DNA of 64,000 nucleotides from Viola odorata (GCA_963691705.1 OY829540.1:66016367-66080366), one strand, 5' to 3'. Numbered from the stretch's first letter, positions 12,301-23,868 are shown. Numbers and translations: made by a program. The notes: a model not told the origin generated them from the sequence alone.

Positions 12301-14083
12301 AGTGAAACAAGCAATAGTACAAACCTTAATGGAAGTTGATACGTTACCTGGCTACCAAACATAAACATTTGGCGTTTTTCACCACCAAAGGATCTCACCT
12401 ACAGGACTAAAAATTGTTATTATGACCATCATGCACAAATATGTCCTACACTAATTTAAAGACCATCCATTATAAAGAAAACTGGCCTTGCAGGTTCATA
12501 CCTAATTGATACATATTACCACAGGCACAAAACGTATGCAGTAAAGCATTTCGAAGACTTACTGTGCGGATGGCAGAAAGAGTTTCTGTCACATAATCTG
12601 ATATGGATGCTTGTGCCATTCCATGAGCTTTAAAAACAGGTACAGTTGATCGCTTGTACAAAGCTTCAGAGCATCAATACTTAGTCAACAGCGGGCAACA
12701 AATCACAAAGCAAGAAATTTATAAGCCAAATTTGCATTTGCAATAGCATTATAAGAAGCAGAGTGCATGAAAAACAATTGGAGAAAATGCTGCAGCAGCT
12801 GGAGAAAAGAAATACTGAAGTTTGATCCAAACGCCTTCATTTTGCTGCAGGTTGAGGATCTTTGAGCCATACTACTGCTACTTACCCACCGAAATAGACA
12901 CAGCAAGCATGAGTATTCCCAGAATTGGTGCTAGCTGGGGAGCTAGAACAAACAATATGCAAATGGTCCCAATCACCTGAAGAAAAATACACACCACACA
13001 AAATGCAAATCATTTGAGGCCTCTGAAAAATCGATCACACATATGAAGTAACCACATTATACCAAAAGTGATTCACACATCATAATGAGTGATCACAGAA
13101 AGATGAAATAATGATCAACTGTATTAGTTCATCCATAGTTAACCAAACACATATAGGCAACGCAAGGCTCACGTTTGCTTTATTATAAAATGGCTTGCCT
13201 CAGAAAGTGCTCTAAATCCACGATCCCTCGAAATATTTTCGCTAACAATATTCTTCAACGATCCCAAATCACTTGTTATCAATGCACTCAGCTCTCCCAC
13301 TTTGTACCTATCAAAAAACTCCACCTAAACAAATATAAATCAGTACTTGCATCGAATGCAATACACCTAAACTGATCACATTCCAAAGGGGGGCTCAGTG
13401 TTTACCTTCTGAACTAAAATTCTTCTAAAGATCTGAGCTCTCAATGTTGACATAACTTTCTCCCACACGTAGTTCATATTTACCACAAACAGCACAGTAA
13501 AAATCGGTTCCAACGAATATAACAGTCCAATTTTACTACGTAACCTCCACAACGGCTCTGGTCTTGCGCCGATAAGAACTTCAAAAAACCGCCCTACAAT
13601 TTATTTATTTTTTGAAAAAAGGAACAAGTAGTTCCGTTAATAAAATCAGGTGTCAGTTCAACAAAGTAGAACAAGGAAACACGAAACTTTTCATGTACCG
13701 GAAAATATCGGCATGGAGAGAGTACACATGGAGCAAGCGATGAGAGTTAGGACTGAAACCGCCAGTCTCACTTTATGTTGGAGCAAGAGAGACCACAGTA
13801 GTCCCACTGTTATGAGTTTCTGCGACGGAGCTTTCTCCGATGACGTGTCATCGATCACTTCATGGTCCGGCTCGCTCACGATTGGGTCCGATGCAGGCCC
13901 GGTGACGTAAGCAGAAGGGACGGTGGTGGTTTTAGCGGAAAGTCGCGGGGAATGATAGGATTGGGAGGTGGAAGGTGAGAGGAGAGGTGACTTGGGTCTG
14001 GAAAGCGCGTGGGGAGTTGAAGTAAGGAAGCGCGTGGGTTTGGAGTGGAGAAGGATAGGGTACGTTCCAGCTGCAGAAGCCAT
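9383..14083 (-). CDS. ABCB28: Chloroplast ABC half-transporter, ABCB28 type
   Basis: Multi-exon gene reading leftward from the ATG at 14083 to the stop at 9383. Exons worked out to the base: 14083-13699, 13593-13406, 13324-13199, 10000-9944, 9821-9765 and 9619-9383. Intervening exons lie near 12977-12886, 12660-12560, 12400-12347, 12230-12105, 11845-11785, 11705-11430, 11120-10971, 10877-10788 and 10216-10081. The N-terminal ~90 residues are Ser/Pro/Thr-rich (plastid transit peptide). A membrane domain follows, then the nucleotide-binding domain with Walker [10 protein letters not shown] (near 11010), signature LSGGQRQ, Walker B ILILDE, then ATSALD and the H-loop VIAHRLST. One membrane plus one nucleotide domain means a half-transporter that must dimerise. 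The sequence fits Arabidopsis ABCB28/NAP8 (At4g25450); its substrate is not established. The third intron has a GC donor (see findings). Looks intact. Confidence 0.9.
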
Positions 14084-14726
14084 GACAGATGAAACAAGAG
14101 CGGGATGGTGAGATTATTTCTGTTTTGGGTCTGAATTAAATTGAATTTTTACTGCAGTAAGGATGGTAAATTTGGCGGAGTTGCTGACATTGGTTATCTA
14201 GTCAAATCCAAATAACCTTGTCAACTGGTTCGGTTCGGTTTGAGTAACAGAGACTCGTTTTCTTTTCGACTCAGATGTCGTTCAAACGATATCGGTCTCC
14301 TAACTAGAGCGAACCGAGAGACACTTTACAATACCGAGGGAGGCAGGCCGCAGAACATTCCGCGGATTTCAAAGGGTGGTTTAGTAAATTGGAAGGAAAA
14401 TGAAAAACCACGTGTCTCCTCTGGAATGGAATTGAAGGACGGGCTATTTTTAATCGCAGAGATTCTGTTCTCTCCCTCTGTCTCCTCCTCCTCGATTGCA
14501 AAATCATCGAAACCAATAAAACACATCGTTTCGTATCTTCACTGAGTTCGAGTTCGACTCGGTTCTTCCTCCTCTCTGTTCACTCTCTGTCTGCTTCTGT
14601 AATTCTATGGATTACTACACGCACAAATTGCTTCCTGCTAGCTCAAATCTCACTTCTCAGCCGTTGATTTTGTAGAAATCACAACACTTCCTTTCTTCTA
14701 TTGACTTATTGGGGTTTTTTATTTAC
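14084..14726. promoter_or_regulatory. Divergent promoter between ABCB28 and the PER1-like gene
   Basis: About 640 bp separates the two start codons, which point away from each other. A pyrimidine-rich leader (14470-14600, many CTC and TCC runs) precedes the PER1-like gene. A CACGTG-type core lies near 14409 (CCACGTGTC). No canonical TATA box is obvious on either side. Confidence 0.5.
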
Positions 14727-17548
14727 ATGAATCAGATGAGTTGGTGCCATTTGATTTTGCTCTTCGTGCCTCTGTTGTTTCTCGTGCGTGGCCTTCAAGC
14801 GAGCGCTGGTGATACTGATCCGATTTACAAGTAATCTTTACTCACGCTCTTCTTTGAGAAGAAAGGAAATTTGATCAATATGTTTATGTAAATTTGGAGG
14901 GATTTGACTAATATGAATGTATAGATATGTAGCAAATTGACTAAGCTTAATTAGTTTGTTCTGTGTATAGTTTTTCTTATACTAGTTGTGGTCTCTTGTG
15001 GAAATCATGAATTCATCGGCTATAATGTAGAAATATAGAGCCGTTAACAATATGTTCAATAGGTGTATAATTTTTGATTCCGTACTTGTCCTTCTTGTTT
15101 TCCTAGTTGAAGAATCTTCTTCGTGTTGAGTTCGTCGTCATTACGGAGGTTTTCGCCAAAGCATGTATGGTTTCTCTGGTTTTATAGGTTGCTGGAAGTT
15201 CTTGTGTTTGGAGATTCTAGTATTTCATTTGCACCTATGCATCTATTGATAGCAAACATAGTTGCACCGTTCAGCCTCCCAAGGCCATAGACCAAGTCAA
15301 AAGTAACTGTTAAAGTCTTTTGGCTTTATTGCCTGAATATTGATTTAGTGACTTTGGATTTTATCTTGTGGGTTAGTTGATCAGAATTGTGGGTTGTTCC
15401 CTTGCTGTGTGATTGTTATGTCTATGAATTATTGGTTGTTATATTGGGTTACTAAAATGGCAAATTACTTACAGGGCTTGTGTCGAGCAGTGTGAAAGGT
15501 CTGGCTGTGTAGGGAAACAATGCTTCCAGCACTGTAAATTCTCATCTGATGGGAAACCAATTGATGGACCATGGTATCTACAAGAACCGCTCTACCTGCG
15601 GTGGAAACAATGGGACTGTTGTACCGACTGTAGATATCACTGCATGCTTGCCCGGGAGGAAGAGAGAGAGAAACTTGGTGAGAAACCTGTCAAATACCAT
15701 GGAAAATGGCCCTTTCAACGTGTTTACGGGTTCCAGGTGTTTATATATAATTTTTGAAGCCATTGTTTCTTTTCTTTTGGCATGTGATGAATGTACATTA
15801 AACAAATGCTGTCTATATTGTCAGGAACCTGTTTCTGTTGCTCTTTCAGCACTCAATCTGGCCTTTCAGTTTCATGGTTGGGTGTCCTTTTTCATCCTTG
15901 TATATTACAAATTACCATTAAGGCCTAATAAAAAGCCATATTATGAGTATACTGGCTTCTTTCACGTCTATGGGATCCTGTCAATGAACTCCTGGTTTTG
16001 GAGTGCTGTTTTCCACAGTCGGTAAGTGGTCTTTCTAGCTAAACTATAGTTCTCAGGAAGCTCAAATTTTCTTCTGACACCATTATCTGTTAAATAGACT
16101 CTTGTCCTCTCATCTGAAAAAAAAAATGATAATGTAAATATAATTCTCATTTGCAACATGGGCAAAAGTTTTGAAGAAATAAAAGAAAATGTTTCCTCAC
16201 TAGGTTTGGCTGTCTTTGGTTTCAAGCTTAGCATATAAGTTGTTTGTTGCTTATATCCATGAAGAAGGTTTCCTTTTATAGCACAGAAGACCATGCTGAC
16301 ATGGAGGAAGTTTTTAGAAAAAATGTTGGCTCTGGTATTCACAATGGAAAACATTAATTCCTCATTGTTTGATGTGGTAATGGCATATCTTTTGGGGAGA
16401 GACATATTCACTTTAAACCACCAAAGTTAGTAAATGTGCACACTTTCATGTATAAAATGCATATTTTGGCTTATATGTGTTATTTATATCCTATCTACAT
16501 GCACATTTTCTTGTAATTTAGTAGGCTTTCCTGGTTGCGCCGGGACCAAAACAGGCGGGTTCATCAAACATTCTTTGATCTGCTCGAATGCTTGCTGACG
16601 CTTTATTATCTTGTCCATCTTCACTCCCTGAGTCGTGTGCTATTTTCTGACTTCATAAATTGCAGAGATGTTGAATTTACCGAGAAACTAGATTATTCAT
16701 CTGCTGTGGCTGCACTGGGGTTTTCTCTTATCCTAGCAATATTGCGAGCTTTCAGCGTGAGGGATGAGGCTGCAAGGGTCATGATTACTGCTCCAATTGT
16801 TGCTTTTATTACAACACATATTTTGTATCTGAACTTCTATAACCTTGATTATGGTAAGTCCTCTTGTTACATGATATTCTATACAAACCCCTATTTGAAC
16901 TTAATGGAATTGCTACATGAAATTGCTGCTTTCCTGTCTATTTCTAGTGGGCATAGACTGAATTGTTAAGATCATATAAGGGTGAGTAAAATAAAATAAG
17001 CTGAACGCAGCTTTATCTCAGCCGGTGGAGTTTGTCCTGTCAGATATTCTTTGCCGTTCTTCTACCTTTGTCCATCTTTTCCCTGGAAAGTTTTTGCTTG
17101 GACATTAGTCTTTTATTGCATCGGACGTTGTCAATGACTTTTAATGAATTAATAATGATGATTGAAAGCAGAGCATGGGGAGTAATGGAAAAGTAGTTAA
17201 GTGTGGCATGAACAATGTTTGCATCTATATGGTGAGATGATCATGGTCGGTTATTTTGCAGGTCTGAACATGAAAGTTTGTGTAGCCATGGGTGTTGCTC
17301 AGCTTCTCATTTGGGGAGTGTGGGCTGGTATAAGCTGCCATCCATCTCGATGGAAATTGTTGGTGGTGGTCATGGGAGGAGGTCTTGCTATGCTCCTGGA
17401 AATATATGACTTCCCGCCATACCAAGGATACTTAGATGCTCACGCCCTTTGGCACGCAACTACCGTCCCGCTCACATATCTTTGGTGGAGTTTTGTCATG
17501 GATGATGCAGAGTTTCGGACATCAAGTATCCTCAAAAAAGCCAAGTAG
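14727..17548 (+). CDS. PER1/PGAP3-like GPI-anchor remodelling protein
   Basis: Five coding exons: 14727-14830, 15475-15736, 15825-16021, 16666-16853 and 17262-17548. The total is 1038 bp (345 residues plus stop) and all phases fit. It begins with a signal peptide (WCHLILLFVPLLFLVRGLQA) and a Cys-rich lumenal region (ACVEQCERSGCVGKQCFQHC, later DCCTDCRYHCM). About seven membrane segments follow, with the family's His-rich end DAHALWHATTVPLTYLWWSF and a C-terminal KKAK, a typical ER/Golgi retrieval signal. The family (yeast Per1, human PGAP3) removes an acyl chain from GPI lipids in the secretory pathway; that is family knowledge. An in-frame ATG three codons later is an alternative start. This is the only intact copy in the window; two pseudogenes and two 3' relics derive from it. 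Confidence 0.88.
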
Positions 17549-18074
17549 AATAAATGCAAATGATACCATCAGTTTGCAGATGTTCGATTGATTCAAGCAA
17601 TCAAGTTACAGGCTCACCAATGTATTTACTCGACTTTTCAACTGCGTTTTTTTCCCTTGTTATGCTTTTTTTTTTCCAGATGAATCCCCTGGTTCCGTTG
17701 TTTGGCATTTCGGTTGGTGATCAAAGTAAGTCCAATGCAGGTGTGTGGTGTATATTTTAGCTTTGATTTACCACAGCAACAAGGGAATATTTCAAGTTCT
17801 AACTTTTTCAATTCAATGTAATTCGTCTCCTGTTGATCATAATTGTTTCTATTCTCTACACTATCCTGCTGGGACTGATCACTGTTGGTTTGATGGATGA
17901 TAATGATAAGAACAAGGTTCCGTTGCAAATGATTGGAGAGAAAACTCTGAATTACGCAACAACAAATGATATTTTCCAATAAACTGTTGGAAAGAAACAA
18001 TAAAAAAGAATCGATCAATAGAAGTTATTTATTTGTTTGGATATATGTGGTGTGGGATCGATGTTCTCTTAAAT
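17549..18074. other. 3' UTR of the PER1-like gene, convergent with a CBF pseudogene
   Basis: Contains the segment TTGGCATTTCGGTTGGTGAT (17703-17722) and a following DNA stretch that reappears near 20160, 38665, 46025 and 57672. It therefore marks the 3' end of the duplicated PER1 unit. No gene of its own. Confidence 0.6.
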
Positions 18075-18597
18075 AGAAAAGCTCCACAGTAAAACATCAG
18101 CATCAGACGCCACGTGTCATTATCAGCAGTGGCAGCACAGTAGTGAGGTAGGGTGAGTAGCAATCCTTCCGCCATATTTGCCAACAAACATGGCATCCCA
18201 AAAACCTCCTCCTCCATAAAAAAAAACACATCCTCCTCCGCTGCCACTGCCGCAGCCGGCTGCTGCTGCCGGCGGAGCACTTCGGCGCCTCCACCACGGC
18301 CTTCTGGATATCCTTGGCATCTGCGGAAGCCGGGACGGGCGATCTTCAAGCAGAGTCAGCAAAATTCAAGCAGGCAGCCCTACCCCTGAAAGCCAAGGCG
18401 GCCACGTCATGTGCTCTGGCCGCCATTTCAGCCGTGGGGTAAATTCCGAGCCAAATCCTGGTCGTCTTTTTGGGCTCCCTGACTTCACAAACCCATTTAC
18501 CGGAATCTCTTCGGCGCACCCCGCGAAACACTGGATGCCTCGTCTCTCTAAACTTCTTCCTCCCAGCTGGCTTCTTGGGATAATTGGAAGCTAACAT
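18075..18597 (-). pseudogene. CBF/DREB1 pseudogene (copy A)
   Basis: Starts [20 protein letters not shown], carrying the first CBF signature, then a good AP2 domain ([20 protein letters not shown] ... [20 protein letters not shown]). In the second CBF signature DSAWR the Trp codon has become TGA near 18346. After the stop, homology continues in the same frame ([19 protein letters not shown]). It then shifts frame: the acidic tail ([28 protein letters not shown]) is in another frame, and the last residues shift again. One nonsense change plus at least two frameshifts make it a pseudogene. A truncated product of about 83 residues that still holds the AP2 domain could in principle be made. It is convergent with the intact PER1-like gene. 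Confidence 0.85.
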
Positions 18598-18899
18598 GAT
18601 CAGTAGCTAGGCAGCTAGTAGTAGTTCAATTTCCTGATTTTGGGGACTTTTTGCACAAATTAATTGATTTACTATGAGCAAATGGGCAGTGTTTGATTTT
18701 TGTAAATGATAAATGGTCCATCATATATAGAGGGAGAGGAAGTAAGTAACATGTAGAGTAGTCAAGTGTGCAGTGGTGGGCACTTTTTATCTCCAAATAA
18801 TTTCGTTCGAGTACGATGGAATCTACGTTTGATAATACATAAAAGTACATCAAGAGCATTCCTGACATTTCATGGAACCGGTAACTTAGATTCCAGTAA
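18598..18899 (-). promoter_or_regulatory. 5' flank of CBF copy A
   Basis: On the minus strand a TATA-like CCCTCTATATATGAT sits about 125 bp upstream of the copy A ATG (near 18718-18735). The same arrangement occurs in copy B, so this is the ancestral CBF core promoter. Confidence 0.5.
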
Positions 18900-20290
18900 A
18901 TGGCATAGCATATAAGTTGTTTGCTGCTTATAGCCATGAAGAAGGTTTCCTTTTATAGCATATAAGTTGTTTTCTGTGGAGGAAATGTTTAGCAAAAATG
19001 TTGGTTCTGGTATTCACAATTGAAAACGTTGATTCCTAGTAGTTTGGTGTGGTAATGGCATATCTTTTGGGGAGGAGTACATTCACTTTAAACCACCATA
19101 GTTTGTAAATGTGCATGCATGGAGGTTTCATGTATATAATGCATATTTAGGCTTGAATATGTTATCTATGTCCAATCTAAATGCACATTTGCTTGTAATT
19201 TAGTCGTATGCTATTTTCTGACTTCATGAATTGCAGAGGTGCTGAATTTACAGAGAAACTAGATTATTCATCTGCTGTGGCAGCACTGGGGTTTTCTCTT
19301 ATCCTAGCAATATTGCGAGCTTTCAGCGTGAGGGATGAGGCTGCCAGGGTCATGATTACTGCTCCAATTGTTGCTTTTATTACGATGCATATTTTGTATC
19401 TAAACTTCTATAATCCTGATTAGGGCAAGTCTTCTTGTCACATGACACACAATATAGACCCCTATTTGAAATTAATGGAATTGCTACATGAAATTGCTGC
19501 TTTCTTGTCTATTTCTAGTGGGTATAGATGAATTAATAAGACCATATAAGGGGTGGTTAAAATAAAATAAGCTGAAAGCAGCTTTATCTCAGCCATTGGG
19601 GATTGCCCTATCAGATATTCTCTGTCATCCGTCTACTTTTAGTCTTGGGTTGCACTCATTTTTCTTAGGTTTTTAGCATAGTTTGAGAACCAAAATTATG
19701 TGCATCTATATGGATAAGTGGGACATGAACAGTGTTTGCATCTATATGGTGAGATGATCATGGTCGGTTATTTTGCAGGTCTGAACATGAAAGTTTGTGT
19801 AGCCATGGGTGTAGCTCAGCTTCTCATTTGGTAGTGTGGGCTGGTATAAGTTGCCATCCATCTCGATGGAAATTATTGGTGGTGGCCGTGGGAGGAGGTC
19901 TTGCTATGCTCCTGGAAATATATGACTTCCCGCCTTACCAAGGATACTTAGATGCTCATGCTCTTTGGCATGCAACTACTGTCATGGATGATGCAGAGTT
20001 TAGGACATCAAGTATACTCAAAAAAGCCAAGTAGAATGAATGCAAATGGTACTATCAGTTGGCAGATATCTGATTGATTCAAGCAATTAAGTTATTGGCT
20101 CACCATATGAACTGCTGCTTCTTTTTTCTTTTCCAGATGAATCCCCTGGTTCCGATGTTTGGCATTTCTGTTGGTGATCAAAGCAAGTCCATTGCAGGTG
20201 TGTTGTGTATATCTTTGCTTTGATTTACCACAGCAACAAAGGAATATTTCAAGTTTTAACTTTCTTTAATTCAATGTAATTTGTCTCCTG
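18900..20290 (+). pseudogene. PER1-like pseudogene 2 (3' half only)
   Basis: Starts abruptly inside intron 3 of the PER1-like gene (18900-19200 matches about 16220-16520). It keeps exon 4 (from 19237; AEFTEKLDYSSAVAALGF...) and exon 5 (19779-20034). Exons 1-3 are missing. In exon 4 the final TAT is TAG and the GT donor is GC. Exon 5 has a one-base loss in the ATTTGG run near 19832, giving a stop, and a 30-bp deletion that removes the PLTYLWWSFV codons while keeping DDAEFRTSSILKKAK. The 3' flank matches the parent. A non-functional partial duplicate lying left of CBF copy B. Confidence 0.9.
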
Positions 20291-21322
20291 TTGATCATAT
20301 TTGTTTCTGTATTCTCGACTCGATCCTTCTGGGACTGATTGTTGCTGGTTTTAATGGATACGACCATATAAGAATAAGGGTGGTACTGTTGCGTGCAGGG
20401 ATCCAACACCATTTCCAGTCGATCGATCGAGAATGTGAAGTTTGAACAAGCCGTTCCATTCCAAAGTGTGGAAAAACTCTGTATCTGTTCATAGTCAATA
20501 CCAACCTCACCGTAAGCAAACAAGATAAAAGGAGTAGAATGTGTTGGAAAAAAGAAGACACTAAAAAGAAGAGTCAATGGAGTTGGTACAAAAAAAAAGT
20601 GTGTTGCAAGTAATTAATTATTCTACCATTGTTTTAATATATATATATAAATATAAAGTATATATATATAAAGTATCTTTGCAAGTAATTAATTATTCTA
20701 CCATTGTTTTAATATATATATAGCGCATGCATGCTGTGAAGTGTGTGGAAAACATTTATCTAGTTCCCACCCAGAGATAAAGACAGAGCAGAAATGTGAG
20801 GCACCTAGATAGATTGAGAGTAAAAGAGTGTGCATAGTGGCACACCTCTCAAAGAGTAAAAGAGTGTGAGGAGGATCGCACCACTCTCATCTATATATTA
20901 TTTTACTACGTGTAGAACTAGAAATAAAATTTATTTCTGTAATTTTTATGTGAGAAGATGTTTATGTGTGTAATGTAATTATTGAATGAAGTTGAGTTTG
21001 TGTGGAGAAGTGTTTGTAGTAAAAAAATTAAAATTTGCAGAGTAAGAAAGGATGCACCAGTCATCTGAATCTAGCAGTATCACACCACAAGTGACAATTG
21101 CCCATTAATTAAATAATAAAAATATGGTATAGAGAAGAAGCAGTGACCTGTTGTTAATTAATAAAAATATGGTACAGAAAAGAAACAGTGACCTGTTGAA
21201 GAAAAAAACACAGCAAAGAAAACAAAAAAGTAGCAATCGACGTACCATATATATGTATTCTCCCACTACTCCAATATAAGATATTGTGGGTAGGAGTGGA
21301 TATATGTGGTATCGATGATGTC
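20291..21322. other. Intergenic DNA with short local duplications
   Basis: Separates PER1 pseudogene 2 from CBF copy B. It contains two short direct duplications (20606-20722 and about 21113-21197). No open frame with recognisable features. Confidence 0.5.
20606..20722. repeat. Two-copy direct repeat with AT-dinucleotide spacer
   Basis: The phrase TTGCAAGTAATTAATTATTC followed by TACCATTGTTTTAATATATATAT occurs twice, about 73 bp apart. The copies are separated by TA-rich sequence. Consistent with local slippage or unequal pairing. Confidence 0.75.
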
Positions 21323-21880
21323 TTAGATAGAATGGCTCCAAAGTGACACCTCAGCATCAGACGTCATCGTGTCATAATCATCACCAGCAGCAGCAGCATA
21401 ATGAGGTGGGGTAATTAGCAACCCTTCTGCCATATTTGCCAACAAACTTGGCATCCCAAAGATCTCATCCTCCATGTCAAATACACCCTCCTCCTCCTCC
21501 TCCACAGCACTCGGCTCCTCCTCCTCCTGCTCCTGTTCCTGCTGCTGCGAGCGGAATGCTTCTGCCGCCTCCGCTGCAGCCTTCTGGATATCCTTGGCGT
21601 TTGGGGAAGCCGGGACGGGGAGTCTCCAAGCAGAGTCAGCAAAATTCAAGCAGGCAGCATCCCTACCCCTCAAAGCCAAGGCAGCCACGTCATGTGCTCT
21701 GGCCGCCATTTCAGCCGTCGGATAAGTCCCTAGCCAAATCCTGGTCGTCTTTCTGGGCTCCCTGACTTCACAAACCCATTTCCCGGAATCCCTTTGGCGC
21801 ACCCCACGGTACACCGGATGCCTCATCTCCCTAAACTTCTTCCTCCCAGCTGGCTTCTTGGGACAACTCGAAGCTAACAT
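21323..21880 (-). CDS. CBF/DREB1 AP2 transcription factor (copy B)
   Basis: Single exon, 185 residues, ATG at 21880. The first CBF signature is [16 protein letters not shown] (Thr to Met in ...RETRHP). Then comes the AP2 domain with YRG and RAHD elements ([40 protein letters not shown]) and the intact second signature DSAWR. Val and Glu at the DREB-specific positions of GKWVCEVRE support binding to CRT/DRE (CCGAC) sites in cold-regulated promoters (family knowledge). The tail is very acidic ([11 protein letters not shown], later [17 protein letters not shown]) and ends EVSLWSHSI, the usual activation region. One extra Asp lies in [11 protein letters not shown]. It lacks the ~50-residue N-terminal part seen in copy F, with an in-frame TAG close upstream. 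Looks functional but shortened. Confidence 0.85.
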   Translation of the reverse strand: MLASSCPKKPAGRKKFREMRHPVYRGVRQRDSGKWVCEVREPRKTTRIWLGTYPTAEMAARAHDVAALALRGRDAACLNFADSAWRLPVPASPNAKDIQKAAAEAAEAFRSQQQEQEQEEEEPSAVEEEEEGVFDMEDEIFGMPSLLANMAEGLLITPPHYAAAAGDDYDTMTSDAEVSLWSHSI

Positions 21881-22015
21881 CAGTAGCTAGCTATAAGCAG
21901 TAGAAGTATACAAATAAGAACTGCTCCTGGCTTTCTTTTCTTTTTTGGCTATACAAATTAATCAATTTATTAAGTCATCTGTGCTTCTTGTAGATGATAA
22001 ATGATAAATGATCAT

Positions 22016-22030
22016 CATATATATAGGGAG
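22016..22030 (-). promoter_or_regulatory. TATA box of CBF copy B
   Basis: Minus strand reads CTCCCTATATATATG about 140 bp upstream of the ATG at 21880. The position and CT-rich context match copy A. Confidence 0.6.
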
Positions 22031-22868
22031 AGGAACTGAGGAAGCAAGTAGCAAGTAGGGGGACACTTTTGTCTTGTGCTTTCCTTTTATCCTCAGCTTT
22101 CTTTTCTATTTTTTATAAAAGAACTAACACGGGGGCTTCGTATGACATTTTAATATGATTTTTCCTATTCTTCGTAATTGAATATTTGATTCAATGTTAG
22201 TGGCTATAATTATGGTAGTACTAGAGAGTATGAGATTCGCACATTGATAAAATTTGAAGGATGGTAGAAAAAAGAGCCAGGCTGTTGCTGCTGGTTATTT
22301 TTGTTGATGTAACCGGCATCTATTGCTTGATTTATTAACGCGTGGTAGGGTAGACGCGTGGTAGGGTAGTCTTGCTGACCCCAATCAAATACTCCAAAAA
22401 TGGGAAGAGTCGAAGGTTTAGTAAAATGGGTTCATTTGTGCCTATTTTGTCCTGTTTACAGGTGAACCTTTGTGACCTCGTGGTGACCCACGGATTGGCT
22501 AATGCCTTTCTGAAAGGCCGCAACTTTTTAACTGTCGTAGTTTCTACTCCTGCTAATAACTTAGCATATTCTTTGTTATTACTGTCGTCCTTAAGCACAA
22601 GGAGATTTTACTCATTGGTTTATGAACTTTTGTTGCCCCCATTGTTGTTTTTTTTATTTAAAAAAAGTTGATAAGTCTTGGACAAAAAAATACAAAATGA
22701 ATAATTCAAGTTTTTCTCCTTTTTGTTTTTCAGTTAAAAAATAATTTCATTCGAGTATTATCAGATCATACAAAAATAATTTACTTAAAACCTGACATAC
22801 ATATAGAAAATATTCACCGTAACCAATATAAGTGTAAATAGTAGTAGAGAGTACAGTATTGATTTATA
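22031..22868. other. CBF copy B upstream region and intergenic DNA
   Basis: Upstream flank of copy B. It includes a 16-bp tandem duplication ACGCGTGGTAGGGTAG near 22339-22370. An open frame at 22372-22671 has no recognisable features. No gene called. Confidence 0.4.
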
Positions 22869-23868
22869 CTCCCTCTGGAGTCCAATAAATGACGTTTTGG
22901 AGTGTGACAGGTATTAAGACAATGATTGGACTTTGGAGAGGTGACTTTAAGACTATCCACAGCAGCGGGTGTTAAATTTAACACTTCTCTCCTGCCACAT
23001 CATCTTAACACCCACTTTTCTTTTAACTTCACAGCAGGGTGTTATTCACTTTCTCTCCCTTCCACATCATTTAATCATATACCCCCACCATGTTTTTTTT
23101 GAGTATTTTGAGTAATTATTATGTAAAAAAGACATTTAAAAAATTAAAAAATGGAAAAAGGGTGTAAAAAATACAGATTTTTTTGTGTCCAAATAACATA
23201 ATCATAGTCTCTATTTATAAATCTCTAAAAATTAAATATAATGGTATATTTTTTTTAATTATTTTGAGTAATTATTATGAAAAAAGGCATTTAAAAAAGA
23301 AAAAATGTAAAAAATTCTGATTTTTTTTAGTGTCCAAATAATACAAACCTAGTCTCCATTTATAGATCTCAAAAAAAATAAAATAATGGTATATTGTTTT
23401 TTAAATTATTTTGAGTAATTATTATAAAAAACATTTAAAAAATGAGTGAAAAAAACGGACCAATGACATCCCGCCACGCGTGCACGTGCAGGCCTGTCAT
23501 TGGTCAAATTTTTTTATTTTTTATTTTTAAAAAAAGAAAAAATAATGGCGGGTCCCACAGTCAGAAAAATCTGGGTATCAAAATTTGATACCCTCTCTTT
23601 CCTTCTAGATTTTTAACGCCTCAATAATACCCTGCTGCAGCCAATAATCTTCTAAATAATACCCTGTTGTGGATGGTCTAAGGTTTTTTGTTACAATTCT
23701 ACCTCTGCTTCGCTCTTGAATTTACCAACCAATATTAGCAACGAATTGTGTTTAAAGCTTAGGAAAGTAAGGGTATAATGGTAAACAACTTCTTGGGAAA
23801 TGCCCAACGTCATATATTTCGGACAAAAAAATAAACCCAAAACATCATATAATCAAGTCCGAATGGAG
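22869..23868. mobile_element. Stowaway-like MITE split by a nested PIF/Harbinger-like element
   Basis: The left end CTCCCTCTGGAGTCCAATAA... and the right end ...AATCAAGTCCGAATGGAG are imperfect inverted repeats, flanked by TA on both sides. Homologous subterminal parts (ATGACGTTTTGG left, CCAAAACATCAT right) confirm pairing. The two halves are separated by the element at 22951-23678. Confidence 0.65.
22951..23678. mobile_element. PIF/Harbinger-like non-autonomous element 1
   Basis: Ends GACTATCCACAGCAG and CTGTTGTGGATGGTC are inverted repeats flanked by the 3-bp target duplication TAA (22948-22950, 23679-23681), as PIF/Harbinger elements make. Inside are two degenerate copies of a ~170-bp unit containing the phrase TTTTGAGTAATTATTAT. 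A short hairpin (GACCAATGACA at 23458 and TGTCATTGGTC at 23495) encloses a GC-rich loop. No transposase. Confidence 0.8.

Noticed and set aside
18409..18594. Copy A as a functional short CBF
   Set aside because: The open frame with the AP2 domain could suggest a gene, but the TGA in DSAW and the later frameshifts in otherwise homologous sequence show decay.
22372..22671. 99-residue plus-strand frame as a gene
   Set aside because: No recognisable motif, no splice context and overlapping an equally long minus-strand frame.
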